Of a stretch of DNA of 64,000 nucleotides, positions 8,860-17,602 are shown in pieces. Position numbers and translations under genes: made by a program. Origin of the DNA: Bifidobacterium aerophilum (GTDB lineage: Bacteria; Actinomycetota; Actinomycetes; Actinomycetales; Bifidobacteriaceae). Each line of letters starts with the position of its first letter. Positions within the stretch are counted from its first letter, which is position 1. Where the stretch lies: contig NZ_WHZW01000002.1 of assembly GCF_010667685.1 (NCBI RefSeq), positions 62,001 through 126,000 on the forward strand. Reading direction: 5' to 3'. The notes below the pieces were generated by a model, which saw only the letters and a program-made list of their open reading frames with translations, had not been told where the DNA came from and did no database searches.

Positions 8860-8875
8860 TTCAAGTGCACTTGAA
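8860..8875. promoter_or_regulatory. Candidate MerR operator between reductase and regulator
   Basis: TTCAAGTGCACTTGAA is a perfect palindrome. On the minus strand it falls between a TTGCGT -35 candidate and a TAATGA/ATGATA -10 candidate of the reductase promoter, with a spacer of about 18-20 bp. That is the geometry MerR proteins use for activation. Confidence 0.65.
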
Positions 8876-8971
8876 CGCAAGTTGCGGAGCGATGATATGC
8901 CGTCGGCGTGTCGCAACGTTGCGAGTAAAGTCATATCGGATGCATGAGGCAGACAGGAGAGGCGACGGAAG

Positions 8972-9415
8972 ATGACCGATTGCGGCAAGGACGAAACGTA
9001 CACGATCCGCCAGATGGCCGACCGGTTCCACATGGAGCCGTCGACGTTGCGCTATTACGAGGACCAGGGACTGTTGCCGAACGTCGGCCGCACCGCGACC
9101 GGCCAGCGCGTCTACCGCCGCGAGCACGTCGACCGGCTCGGCTCGATCTGCTGCTTCAAGGACGCCGGCATGACCATCGACGAGCTCAAACGCTTCTTCG
9201 TCTACGAGGCCGACGAGGCCGGACATATCGACGAGATGATGGACCTGCTCGAACATCGCCGGGAGGCCATCGAGGAACAGCGCCGCGCGCTCGATGCCGC
9301 CTACGACCATGTGCTGCGCAAACTCGACTTCTACGGCGACGTGCGCACCAGCATCCGCGAGCATGAGCCGCGTCCGGACTGGGGCATCTACGCGCGCCGC
9401 CGCTACGTGCAGTGA
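8972..9415 (+). CDS. MerR-family transcriptional regulator
   Basis: This 147-residue DNA-binding protein has an N-terminal winged helix-turn-helix (YTIRQMADRF through RYYEDQGLLPN, about residues 9-36), a second wing, and a long dimerisation helix (about 80-115). The effector region is short and lacks paired cysteines, so metal sensing is unlikely. It resembles the organic-stress branch that controls neighbouring oxidoreductases. A CAGGAGAG ribosome site precedes the start. It is divergent from the aldo/keto reductase, which is its most likely target. Confidence 0.9.
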   Translation: MTDCGKDETYTIRQMADRFHMEPSTLRYYEDQGLLPNVGRTATGQRVYRREHVDRLGSICCFKDAGMTIDELKRFFVYEADEAGHIDEMMDLLEHRREAIEEQRRALDAAYDHVLRKLDFYGDVRTSIREHEPRPDWGIYARRRYVQ

Positions 9416-9440
9416 ACGATGCGTGTCGCGCGGTGACGTC

Positions 9441-9480
9441 AAGGATGGTTCCGCTCGCTGCGTTCGGTCGGCATGACAAG
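9441..9480. repeat. Short 'CGCTCGCTGCGTTCGGTCGGCATGAC' type repeat
   Basis: This sequence resembles the CCGCTCGC...GCTCGGTCGAAATGAC element that recurs inside the ECF transporter gene at 24630-24666 and 25633-25725. Here it sits between merR and the AEC carrier gene. Confidence 0.6.
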
Positions 9481-9516
9481 GATCGCAGCGCTCGTCAGGG
9501 AGAAGTTTAAGAGGAA

Positions 9517-10608
9517 ATGGGACAGTTCGGAATCGTGGTCGGCCAGCTGGTCGGCTTCTTTATCATGCTGATGGTCGGCTATGCCTGCGTGCGGCTGCGA
9601 CTGTACGGGCAGACCGCGCTCAACGGCATGTGCTCGCTGCTGTTGAGCGTGCTCATCCCGCTGCTCGTGTTCTCGAACGCGGTCGACGGCACGACGCGCG
9701 CGCAGCTCATCGACAACCGCGGCGACATCGTGCTCACGATCATCATGTACGCGCTGCTGATCGCCGTGTTCTTTCTCGTCGCGCACGTATTGCGCTTGCG
9801 CGGCAACCGTTCGCACATCTTCCAATGCTCGATGATCTTCGGCAACGCCGGCTTCATCGGCATCCCGATCCTGCTGTCGCTGTTCGGCAAGGAAGCCGCG
9901 CTGTTCGTCGCGTTGATGTCATTCGTGGACCAGACGATCCTGTGGACGTACGGTGTATGGCTGTGCGAACCGGTCAGGGACGGTGGCGCGACGGAGACGA
10001 CATCCGATGGGGGAGCGGCGGCCGGCGCGGCTGAAGGGGGATCTGCTGCCGAACGCGATACGAACGCAGGAGTCGGCGGCGCGAACGATGCCCGTGATGC
10101 CGCGTCGTCGGTGCGCCCGTCATTCGGCAGGCGCGTGCTCGCATTGCTGCGACGGTTCGTCAACCCCGCGTTCATCGGCAACATGACCGCGCTCGCGCTG
10201 ATCCTCGTCGGCGTGCGGATCCCGCAGATCGTGCTCGCGCCGCTGCAGAAGATCGGCGCGATGGCGACCCCGATGTCGCTCATCTATCTCGGCGGCCTGT
10301 TCGCGCTCACGCGCTGGTGGACGGTGCTCAAACGGTATGAACTGTATGTGGGCATGCTGGTCAAGATGGTCGCGTTCCCGCTCGGCTTCTATGCTCTGCT
10401 GAACGCGATCGCCGGATTCCTGCCCATGCCGATCACCCACGACATGATCCTCATGATCACGCTCGTCTCCGCACTGCCGACCATGACCACGATCGCCATG
10501 TTCACCGGGCGCACCAACAACATGCCCGAATACGGCGTCGGCTTCGTGCTCGTGACCACCCTGTGCTCGCTGCTCACGCTGACCCTCGTCTCCGCGATCA
10601 TTCTGTAG
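9517..10608 (+). CDS. AEC-family transporter (auxin-efflux-carrier fold)
   Basis: This 363-residue membrane protein has about ten transmembrane helices in two halves (about residues 5-150 and 210-363). The second half has the conserved GNMTALALILVGVRIP and a final LVSALPTMTTIAMF helix typical of the AEC carriers. Family members export or import malate, malonate and related organic anions, but the substrate cannot be inferred here. A hydrophilic Gly/Ala/Thr-rich loop of about 50 residues (about 155-205) separates the halves and is longer than usual. An AGAGGAA ribosome site supports the start. Confidence 0.85.
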   Translation: MGQFGIVVGQLVGFFIMLMVGYACVRLRLYGQTALNGMCSLLLSVLIPLLVFSNAVDGTTRAQLIDNRGDIVLTIIMYALLIAVFFLVAHVLRLRGNRSHIFQCSMIFGNAGFIGIPILLSLFGKEAALFVALMSFVDQTILWTYGVWLCEPVRDGGATETTSDGGAAAGAAEGGSAAERDTNAGVGGANDARDAASSVRPSFGRRVLALLRRFVNPAFIGNMTALALILVGVRIPQIVLAPLQKIGAMATPMSLIYLGGLFALTRWWTVLKRYELYVGMLVKMVAFPLGFYALLNAIAGFLPMPITHDMILMITLVSALPTMTTIAMFTGRTNNMPEYGVGFVLVTTLCSLLTLTLVSAIIL

Positions 10609-10659
10609 ATACGGCACCGCGCCTTGCGCGATACGGTGTTGTTGGCGGTTGCGCTGCGA

Positions 10660-10764
10660 GTACCCCACCCGACGCTTCGCGCCACCCTCCCCTGAAAGGG
10701 GAGGAAAGGACGATTCTCTCCCCTTTCAGGGGAGGGTGGCCGGCGCAGGCCGGGCGGGTGGGGT
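10660..10764. repeat. Palindromic 'CCCTCCCCTGAAAGGGGAGG' element
   Basis: A perfect 22-bp inverted repeat (10682-10703 with 10718-10739) is nested in outer GTACCCCACCC and GGGTGGGG ends. The same element recurs at 38.25-38.44 kb. It lies between the convergent AEC and membrane-protein genes and may serve as a bidirectional terminator. Confidence 0.85.
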
Positions 10765-10836
10765 GCTTGCGGCCGTTAGGTCGCCAACACGTATCGCGCA
10801 AAGCGCGATGCCGTTGTCATGGTTTGAGATGACCGG

Positions 10837-11607
10837 TCAGGATTCGATCGAATCGGAGTCGGTGCCGGAGTAGCTGCTCGAATTATTGGAGCTGCTGCCG
10901 GACTGGCCGTTGGAGCTGCCGGAATCGCTGCCGGAACCGGACTGGCCGGATTCGCCGGAGGAGCCGTTCGAATCGCTGCCGGGCATGCTCGGCGGTTCGC
11001 CCATCTGCCCGTTGGAGTTGCCGGACTGTCCGCCGTTCGACTGGCCGCCCATGCCGCCGCCGGGCATCTGCATCTGCTGGCTTGAACCGTTGCCGTCATT
11101 GCCGCCGCTGACCGCGTTCACGATCGCCGCGCCGGCCGCGCCGCCGATCAGGCCGCACACCAGTGATACGCCGGCCACGATCGCCCAGAACCTGGTCTTC
11201 GGATTGCCTTTCTTTGAGGCCGGCACCTGACCCTGCGCCGGCTGGCCGTACTGTTGGCCGTACTGTTGGCCGTACTGTTGGCCGTACTGTTGGCCGTTCG
11301 GCGTGAACGGGTTGCCGGAGTTCTGCTGGCCGGGCTGGTACTGGCCGGGCTGCGCGTACGGCTGACCGTAGGCATTGCCGTATGCCTGGCCCTGCGCGCC
11401 ATGCTGTGCGGACGATCCGGTCTCGGCCTGCGTTCCGGCGGTATTTTCGGCGGTGCTTCCCGCGGTGGCGGTCTGCACTGCCGGCTGCTGGAACTTCGTC
11501 TCCTCCTGCTGCCACTTCCAGTCGGTGCGCTTGGCGGATTCGATCGGGGTGGTGGCCTCGGCGTCCGCGGTGGTGTCGGTGATCTTGGTGGTGTTGTCGT
11601 TGCTCAT
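10837..11607 (-). CDS. Gln/Tyr/Gly-rich single-pass membrane protein, function unknown
   Basis: This 256-residue protein has a long polar N-terminal region rich in Gln, Gly, Tyr and Pro (about 1-137). It includes four GQQY units at 105-121 encoded by a 12-bp tandem DNA repeat. One transmembrane helix follows (about 140-166), then a Gly/Ser/Met/Asn-rich outer tail with MPGGGMGG near residue 181. The topology suggests a cytoplasmic QYG domain and an exported tail, as in cell-envelope or septum-associated proteins of actinobacteria. It lies 59 bp behind the beta-repeat surface protein, with an AAAGGA ribosome site, so the two are probably co-transcribed. I recognise no family. Confidence 0.6.
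   Translation of the reverse strand: MSNDNTTKITDTTADAEATTPIESAKRTDWKWQQEETKFQQPAVQTATAGSTAENTAGTQAETGSSAQHGAQGQAYGNAYGQPYAQPGQYQPGQQNSGNPFTPNGQQYGQQYGQQYGQQYGQPAQGQVPASKKGNPKTRFWAIVAGVSLVCGLIGGAAGAAIVNAVSGGNDGNGSSQQMQMPGGGMGGQSNGGQSGNSNGQMGEPPSMPGSDSNGSSGESGQSGSGSDSGSSNGQSGSSSNNSSSYSGTDSDSIES
11243..11297. repeat. 12-bp tandem repeat encoding GQQY units
   Basis: GGCCGTACTGTT is repeated about four times head to tail. The 12-bp period keeps the reading frame, so copy-number change would lengthen or shorten the QYG region without a frameshift. Confidence 0.85.
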
Positions 11608-11666
11608 GATGGTTCCTTTGTTGGTGAAGCGTTGTGCTGATTGACTGATGTGAATTTGTATGGGAA

Positions 11667-13283
11667 TCACGCCATCGTCCAGCTGGTGCTGGTGCCGAAC
11701 TGGCTGTCGAAGTCGGAGCGGTCGATCGTCTCGTCCGCGAGTTCCGTATCGGAGCCGGCATCCACGGTCGTGGAATACGAGCCGGTCACGGTCACGGTGA
11801 TGTCGCTGTCGCCGGACACCACGGTCTTGCCGTTCGCGACGATCGTCACCGTGTCGCCGTTCTCGTCGACGATCTTGCCTCCGGACGCGACGTTCAGCGC
11901 GGAGATCGTCGTATCCTCGGTGACCACCCACGTGGACGTGCCGTCGACGTTCACGGTGATCGGCGCGTCACTGGTCGAACCGTTCGCGGCCGACGCGTTT
12001 TCGGTGATCGAGGCCGCCCCCGTCCACGTCGAACCTTCCAGCAGATACAGGTCGACCGACGAGATCGTGTCAGCCGTCACGTCGCCCTCCAACGTCTGCG
12101 AACGTCCGGTGAACGTGACCGTCGCGCCGTTCGAACCGGCCGAACCCCAGTTGTTGGAGTCGTTGCCGGACGCGTTGATCAGCGTCGCCTTGCTTGTGTC
12201 AAAGTCGAGCGTCGTGTTGGAGAGCACCACGTCGGCCGTCGTGTTCGTGAAGTAGAACATCGAGCCGGATTCGATCGCGGACTTCAGCGTGGAATCCTTC
12301 GCTTGGAACGTCGCATGCTCGCCGGTGGAGGACTCGGCGTCGCCGGACGTGGACTGGTAAATGATCACGCCGTTGGCGATCGGATCGGAGCCGGTCTTGC
12401 CGGTATTCGTGCTTTCCAGCGTGGAGTTGCTGATGAGGATCGTGTTGTAGCCCTCCATGCCGGCGATCTGACTGCCGGACGCGGTGCCGGTCACGTTGTT
12501 GACCTGCACGTCGCCGGTCGAATACAGCAGAGGCGAACCGGAACCGGCCGTGGACAGTTCCGAATCGGTGACGGACACGTTGCCGCCGCCGCGATCGGTT
12601 GCCACGGTCGCGCTGTGGTCGCCGGCCGTGTCGGCCGTGATCTTGCCGGCCAGGATCGTGCCGGAGTAGGTCGCGTCGAGCGCTCGCGAATTGTCGGACG
12701 TGGTGCTGATCGTCGTGTCGTAGACGAGCGCGGTGCCCGAGTCGGTGGCGAACACGCCGTTCGAACCGGAGCTGGACGCGGTGAGCGTGCTGCCGGAGAT
12801 GACGGTTTTCGAGTCGTCGCCGACGGTCAGCGAGATCGAATTGGTGCCGTAGAAGTTGTTGTTGTCGGCGTTGTCGGAGTTGCCGGATTTGGTGAGCGTG
12901 GCGTCGGTGATCGTGAGCGTGCCGCCGTTCTGGGCGAGCGTCGCGTTCTGGTCGGCGTCCGTGGCGGTGGTGTCGTCGGAGGAGGTGACCTCCTTGCCGT
13001 CCGCGGTGAGCGCGGCCGTGTAGGAGCCGGAGTAGTCGTAGCTCATGGTGTCGGCGCCGCCGCCCATGCCGCCCATCATCATGGAGGTGTTGGCGTTGGC
13101 CGTGGTGCCGGTGCGGCGGGCGACGTAGGCGGTGCCGGCGCCTGCGGCCATGCCGCCGGCGAGCGAGACGGCCGCGGCGATGGCGATGAGCTTGGTCGAG
13201 GCGAGCGTCGGTCGTGCGGCAAGTGCGGAACGGGTCGCGGTATGGCCGTTGCGACGGGCTGCCGTGCGCTTGTTCTTGTTCAT
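11667..13283 (-). CDS. Membrane-anchored beta-strand-repeat surface protein
   Basis: This 538-residue protein has a positively charged start, a signal anchor at about residues 30-54, a Met/Gly-rich spacer (MMMGGMGGG, about 68-76), then about 440 residues of Ser/Thr/Asn-rich beta repeats. The repeats carry motifs such as GGTLTITDATLTKSG and VLSNTTLDFDTSKAT, as in right-handed beta-helix proteins. It resembles beta-strand-repeat surface proteins I know from Lachnospiraceae and bifidobacteria; their function is not established. There is no LPXTG motif, so retention would be by the N-terminal helix. It is divergent from a response regulator and followed by the QYG membrane protein. Confidence 0.65.
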   Translation of the reverse strand: MNKNKRTAARRNGHTATRSALAARPTLASTKLIAIAAAVSLAGGMAAGAGTAYVARRTGTTANANTSMMMGGMGGGADTMSYDYSGSYTAALTADGKEVTSSDDTTATDADQNATLAQNGGTLTITDATLTKSGNSDNADNNNFYGTNSISLTVGDDSKTVISGSTLTASSSGSNGVFATDSGTALVYDTTISTTSDNSRALDATYSGTILAGKITADTAGDHSATVATDRGGGNVSVTDSELSTAGSGSPLLYSTGDVQVNNVTGTASGSQIAGMEGYNTILISNSTLESTNTGKTGSDPIANGVIIYQSTSGDAESSTGEHATFQAKDSTLKSAIESGSMFYFTNTTADVVLSNTTLDFDTSKATLINASGNDSNNWGSAGSNGATVTFTGRSQTLEGDVTADTISSVDLYLLEGSTWTGAASITENASAANGSTSDAPITVNVDGTSTWVVTEDTTISALNVASGGKIVDENGDTVTIVANGKTVVSGDSDITVTVTGSYSTTVDAGSDTELADETIDRSDFDSQFGTSTSWTMA

Positions 13284-13511
13284 GATCGCATCCTTTCGCT
13301 TGGATGACTCCAGTAAACGGCGCTTCCTGTGGAGGGCGCTGGAGTGTCGCGAAAGGACGGCTGGCCGGTTCGGCAAGGCCTTCTGGAAGTTTTCTGGACG
13401 CTTTCTGAATGTGATGGGGTGTGTACGTGGGGTGTGTCGATGTGGTGATGGCGATGGTTGCGGTGGTTAGATATAGACGATATTTCGGCCCGAATGCATG
13501 GAGGCAGTCGA

Positions 13512-14195
13512 ATGAAAGAACTGCAGGGATGCGGCTCGATCGCGATCGTGGACAACGATAAGACGGTGCTGTGGGCGTTGGGCAATGCGTTGCGTTCGAT
13601 TCTCCCGGATTGCCCGGTGATATGGACGGCGGATTCGGGATTCACCGCCATCGCCCGTGCCCGATCGGTCGGAAGTTGCCCCGATCTGCTGCTGTTGGAT
13701 ATGTCATTGGGGGATATCAATGGTCCTATGGTATGTCGTGAGATCCGCAAGCAGGCCGATCGTCCGGCGATACTGGCGATGACGTCGTTCCCGCTTGCCG
13801 ATTACGCTCAGGATGCTGCGAATGCGGGAGCGCAGGGCATAGTCGCCAAGCAGGGTGATTTCGGCGAATTGGAACGGGCCGTTCGTTCCATTTTGGATGA
13901 GCGCAGAGGATGCTACCGCACTGCCGGGGTCAATGTCGATTTTCAGACATCGCATGAGGCATTCATGCGGGTGCGGTCGGAGAAGGAATCGGGCGTTGAG
14001 GCGTTGTCCGTGCGGGAAAGCGAAGTCATCCGGCTTTCTACGGAGGGATGTACTTCGGAGCAGATCGCGAAGCGGCTCGATATCGCCAAGGCGACCGTGG
14101 ATACGTTGTTCCAGCGCGCGTGCAGAAAGACCGGAGCCTCGAATCGTGTGGAACTCGCCATTCTCTGGTATAAGCAGTATGGAAGAAATCGGTGA
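13512..14195 (+). CDS. LuxR-type (NarL/FixJ) response regulator
   Basis: This 227-residue regulator has a receiver domain (about 8-130) with phospho-acceptor Asp63 (LLLLDMSLGD), Thr91/Ser92 and Lys113. A LuxR helix-turn-helix follows (about 166-215, LSVRESEVIRL through IAKATVDTLFQRA). The GGAGGC ribosome site at 13500-13505 selects this ATG over the in-frame ATG at 13494. The histidine kinase gene follows and overlaps, forming a two-component pair. The divergent surface-protein genes (11667-13283, 10837-11607) are the obvious candidate targets. Confidence 0.9.
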   Translation: MKELQGCGSIAIVDNDKTVLWALGNALRSILPDCPVIWTADSGFTAIARARSVGSCPDLLLLDMSLGDINGPMVCREIRKQADRPAILAMTSFPLADYAQDAANAGAQGIVAKQGDFGELERAVRSILDERRGCYRTAGVNVDFQTSHEAFMRVRSEKESGVEALSVRESEVIRLSTEGCTSEQIAKRLDIAKATVDTLFQRACRKTGASNRVELAILWYKQYGRNR

Positions 14196-15393
14196 TCACA
14201 TGTTCCTCCGGTGCAAAGAAGGACTGCATGCATGGGTTTCCCGCTGCGCTCGGGTGATTCCGCATCCATGGATATTGCTGATATCGAGTGTCGTCGGAGC
14301 GCTCGATGTAATTTCCAGTTTGGCGACGAATCAATATAACGTCATAAGTGACATTGCATTAATTGCACATCTTGTCGCCCTAATCGGCATAAGTAGATAC
14401 TGTATTCCCTGTTCTTATGCCGTCGTTATTATATATGTGATTTCACTATTTGTGCCTGATATACCGGCAAACGATCAGATTGTTGGAGTGTGCTTCGCGA
14501 TTGGCGTATTCTTTGCCATGAATAGAAAGGTTCCAGGTATCGTTTCTGTCGTATCCCTAACCGCGATTACTTTCTATAACGGTTTCTCTTCAGGAATGTC
14601 GAATATGCCTTTGCTGTATGCCATGGGCACCTCTCTGTTCTTTGTTATAGCGGCTTCAGGAGGAATAGCTGCCGCCGGCTATTCTCGCGCTAACGAAATG
14701 GAGAAAAAGAATGCGTACCTATCACAGCAATTAGAGCATATGAAATATCTGGAACGAGATGTTCGATTATCAAGGGACCTGCATGATTCGTTGACCAATG
14801 ATCTGTCATTCATTGCGATCATCGCGCAAGCACGGCAACGCAATGCTATTAAATTCGGAGATGCCGAGGCGGCACAAGCTTGGAGACAGGTTGGTCAACG
14901 CGTGCAAACCGCTTTTGATCACACACATATGATTCTTGACCAATTGCAAGGAGAAGAGGTCCGGCATGACAAGTCATGCTCCGATTCCCTGCGCGAAGAA
15001 CTTACCGACGTCAAAAGGACTCTTGCGACCTCCGGATTTCACGGCGAATGCATATTCGCCGGTTCGAACGCTGACTTGCCAAATGATGTATACGAAGAGC
15101 TAAGAAGCCTGATTCTCGAATGCTCAACGAATATCATGCGCCATTGCGTTCCGAACAAGGATTCTTTTCTGATGTCCTTGGAGATCAATGGCGGAAGCAT
15201 TCATCTTGCACAAATGAATACGATACATGACAGCCAGTCCTCCTTTGTACGCTCTCAAAGAGGATTGAACTATCATTGTCATATCATCCAATCGTTGCAT
15301 GGCGAAATGCATTATGCCATCGATGGCGACACCTGGGTTCTTTCCGCAAGCATTCCCTTGTCGTCAGCAAATTCCCAACCGGCTTGTTCATGA
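14179..15393 (+). CDS. Sensor histidine kinase, HisKA_3-like, with degenerate ATP site
   Basis: This 404-residue protein has about five or six membrane segments (about 30-165), a coiled linker (170-198) and the dimerisation motif LSRDLHDSLTNDLS with phospho-acceptor His202. The N-box is ECSTNIMRH (about 314-322). The DxGxG box expected next is absent (QMNTIHDSQ stands there), so ATP binding may be unusual. The start overlaps the regulator stop by 17 bp; ATG 14200 is an alternative. The coding sequence is much AT-richer than its neighbours, suggesting acquisition or rapid change. It probably phosphorylates the upstream regulator. Confidence 0.8.
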   Translation: MEEIGDHMFLRCKEGLHAWVSRCARVIPHPWILLISSVVGALDVISSLATNQYNVISDIALIAHLVALIGISRYCIPCSYAVVIIYVISLFVPDIPANDQIVGVCFAIGVFFAMNRKVPGIVSVVSLTAITFYNGFSSGMSNMPLLYAMGTSLFFVIAASGGIAAAGYSRANEMEKKNAYLSQQLEHMKYLERDVRLSRDLHDSLTNDLSFIAIIAQARQRNAIKFGDAEAAQAWRQVGQRVQTAFDHTHMILDQLQGEEVRHDKSCSDSLREELTDVKRTLATSGFHGECIFAGSNADLPNDVYEELRSLILECSTNIMRHCVPNKDSFLMSLEINGGSIHLAQMNTIHDSQSSFVRSQRGLNYHCHIIQSLHGEMHYAIDGDTWVLSASIPLSSANSQPACS

Positions 15394-17253
15394 TGTTCTC
15401 CTTGTTAGTTGGTTGGCGATGGTTTCTTTTATGGTGAGGGCATTGGCGGTGCTCTCAAAGGTGATTCGGTCGGAATCGGACAGTCCGGAACGGAACAATC
15501 CGGTATCGGTGGCCATCGCGTTGACGTCGTCGTTGACGAGCTTGAGCATTGCGCTGGGAATCAGTATGCCGTTTTCCTGCAACGCGGTCACGGTCATGGC
15601 GTCGAGCGCCATGCGCGACTCGGTGTCATCGGATTGGTGGTAGTCGTAGAAACGGTTGATCGTCCGTCTGGAGATTCGTTGGATATCCGACGCTGGAAGC
15701 CGGAGCACGGGCGCCGCTCCAAGCTGCCATACGGTGGACAGCAGGTCAAAACGAGGGGTTCCGGTCGCCCATGTTCTCATGATCACTCTATGGAGTTTCG
15801 ATTGGTCCCTGAGATCGACTCCGAATTTGTCATACAGTTTCCGTGCCTGCCAGATCTGCCACAAGGGTTCGGCGTTGTTGCCGCTGTCAATGGCGTCTGT
15901 CACCAGATTGCGCAGTTGACTGGCGATTGCCTCACGCTGACCGGCCACGATATCAAGCTCGTCGCGGTTCTCGAGCAGGTTGAGATAATCCAGGAACGAC
16001 GATGATTGCGTATCGAAACGTTCCTGATAATACTGCCGGATGAACTGGTCGATATCGAGATAATCCTTCAGATCCAGCGCGTTGATGAGCTGGTTCGCAC
16101 TGACGGTATCGGACACCCCGGGATCGTTCTGCGCGAGTATCGCGCCGTAGATCTCGTCGTCGTACAGGTAATGGTCGTTATCGTCGATCACATCCCGCAC
16201 TCCCGGAATATCGGCACAATCCCGGTCGACCGTGCATAGCGCGTTGTATGTGTAATACATGCGTTCCGTGCTGTACTCCGGGAACAGATCCGCGCGCAAT
16301 GCACCATGGTCGTCAAGCAGCGCTCGACGTACCAGATCATGGTATGGCGTGGAATCCACCCCGAAACGTTGCATGAGGGTGAGCATGTCATATGCCATCA
16401 CGCCGATCAGCATGGACTCGTCGTCCTGAATCCGTCCGGCCACCTTCTGCAATTGCGCGACATATGTGTCGAATACGGGGCGGAACTGGTCATATGTGGG
16501 ATGCATGCCGAGCTGATCCATAAGCGTGTACAGGAGCATGTACGCATGGGGGTCGTTGGGATCGGGATTCGCCAGCATCGAATGGGCGTATGCGCTCAGC
16601 CATGCATCGATCGGCTGATATGGCAGGTCCAGCAGGGTGCTGGCCTCGACGATCGTATAGGTGGCAAGCAGATCCGGAGCCTGCATGTCGGCATCGTCAT
16701 CCGCCTGATCGGCATCGTCGTCCGCGGTGTTTTCGGACTCGGCGACGGTGGTGAAATTCGCGCTGCGCATGTATGCGCCGGATTGCCGGTCGTATTGGGA
16801 ATCGAAGTATTTCCTGAGCCGTGATACCGTATCCTCTCCCAGCGTGCTTCGGGGATCCGGTATAAGCCGCAGCGTATAGAACACCCTGCTGGCCGGCTGA
16901 TCGGGAAGCACTGTGATCAGCGGCGTCGGATCGACGAGATCGACCGTATCGATCAGTCCGAGCATGCGTTTGGTGATACGCATGAAATATGTCGTGGCGC
17001 CGTTCACTTCATTCGGCCGTTCCGGATTCGCATAGCGGTATCCGGGACCGGGGTACGCGCTGCGCCGCAGCTGTTCCTCGATCTTGGCACCGTCCATTGC
17101 GGGAATCTGCAAGGCGATGGGGCCGGTGTCGTAGTCATACCGTTTGAATACGTCGCATCCCGAAAGGCATGACAGGCACAGGCATACTATGGCGAGGATC
17201 GCCGCGGATTGCATCAGCGCGGTGGACCGATACTTGTGATGCCGATACGTCAT
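15388..17253 (-). CDS. Putative lipoprotein, function unknown
   Basis: This 621-residue protein starts with a basic stretch, a hydrophobic segment and a lipobox ending LSGC (Cys33), so it should be a lipid-anchored outer-surface protein. The rest is mostly alpha-helical, with an acidic Asp-rich stretch (DDDADQADDDAD, about 178-190). Pro/Tyr/Asp-rich helical repeats resemble all-helical toroid or TPR folds, but I recognise no family. Its stop codon is directly next to that of the kinase on the other strand (TCATGA), so the transcripts run tail to tail. The position suggests a link to the two-component pair. In-frame ATGs before the lipobox leave the exact start uncertain. Confidence 0.6.
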   Translation of the reverse strand: MTYRHHKYRSTALMQSAAILAIVCLCLSCLSGCDVFKRYDYDTGPIALQIPAMDGAKIEEQLRRSAYPGPGYRYANPERPNEVNGATTYFMRITKRMLGLIDTVDLVDPTPLITVLPDQPASRVFYTLRLIPDPRSTLGEDTVSRLRKYFDSQYDRQSGAYMRSANFTTVAESENTADDDADQADDDADMQAPDLLATYTIVEASTLLDLPYQPIDAWLSAYAHSMLANPDPNDPHAYMLLYTLMDQLGMHPTYDQFRPVFDTYVAQLQKVAGRIQDDESMLIGVMAYDMLTLMQRFGVDSTPYHDLVRRALLDDHGALRADLFPEYSTERMYYTYNALCTVDRDCADIPGVRDVIDDNDHYLYDDEIYGAILAQNDPGVSDTVSANQLINALDLKDYLDIDQFIRQYYQERFDTQSSSFLDYLNLLENRDELDIVAGQREAIASQLRNLVTDAIDSGNNAEPLWQIWQARKLYDKFGVDLRDQSKLHRVIMRTWATGTPRFDLLSTVWQLGAAPVLRLPASDIQRISRRTINRFYDYHQSDDTESRMALDAMTVTALQENGILIPSAMLKLVNDDVNAMATDTGLFRSGLSDSDRITFESTANALTIKETIANQLTRRTS

Positions 17254-17369
17254 GGCTACCGCTTCCGTTCTGGTCTCTTCTCGAAGGAGGACGTTCCCGA
17301 CTGCAATGTCGGAATACTTTGACGATAACGGATTGCGGAATATCGGTAGTCGTGGAAGTCTGACAATTC

Positions 17370-17403
17370 GGTATGGCGTACTGATTTATCAGTACGCCAT
17401 ACC
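17370..17403. promoter_or_regulatory. 15-bp perfect inverted repeat upstream of the lipoprotein gene
   Basis: Arms GGTATGGCGTACTGA (17370-17384) and its complement (17389-17403) enclose a 4-nt TTTA loop. No T-run follows. It lies about 117 bp upstream of the lipoprotein start, so an operator or an RNA hairpin in the leader are both possible. Confidence 0.6.
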
Positions 17404-17602
17404 AGACAGACGCCGACACGGTGTTCGTGACGATTGCGTCTCGCCGGAGACATGAAGGAAGAACGGCGATTGAACGACAACGCGTCGGTTCGATGGGCGC
17501 GGCGGACGAGCACGTTGGGTCATCAGACCGAGTCGTTTTCCGTCAGAGCCCATCGTGCCTGAGGATTGTCTACTGAGCCACGTCGATCGCCTATTCGTCC
17601 AG

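Noticed and set aside
13855..14178. Upstream extension of the histidine kinase
   Set aside because: It overlaps the response regulator out of frame and has no membrane or sensor features.
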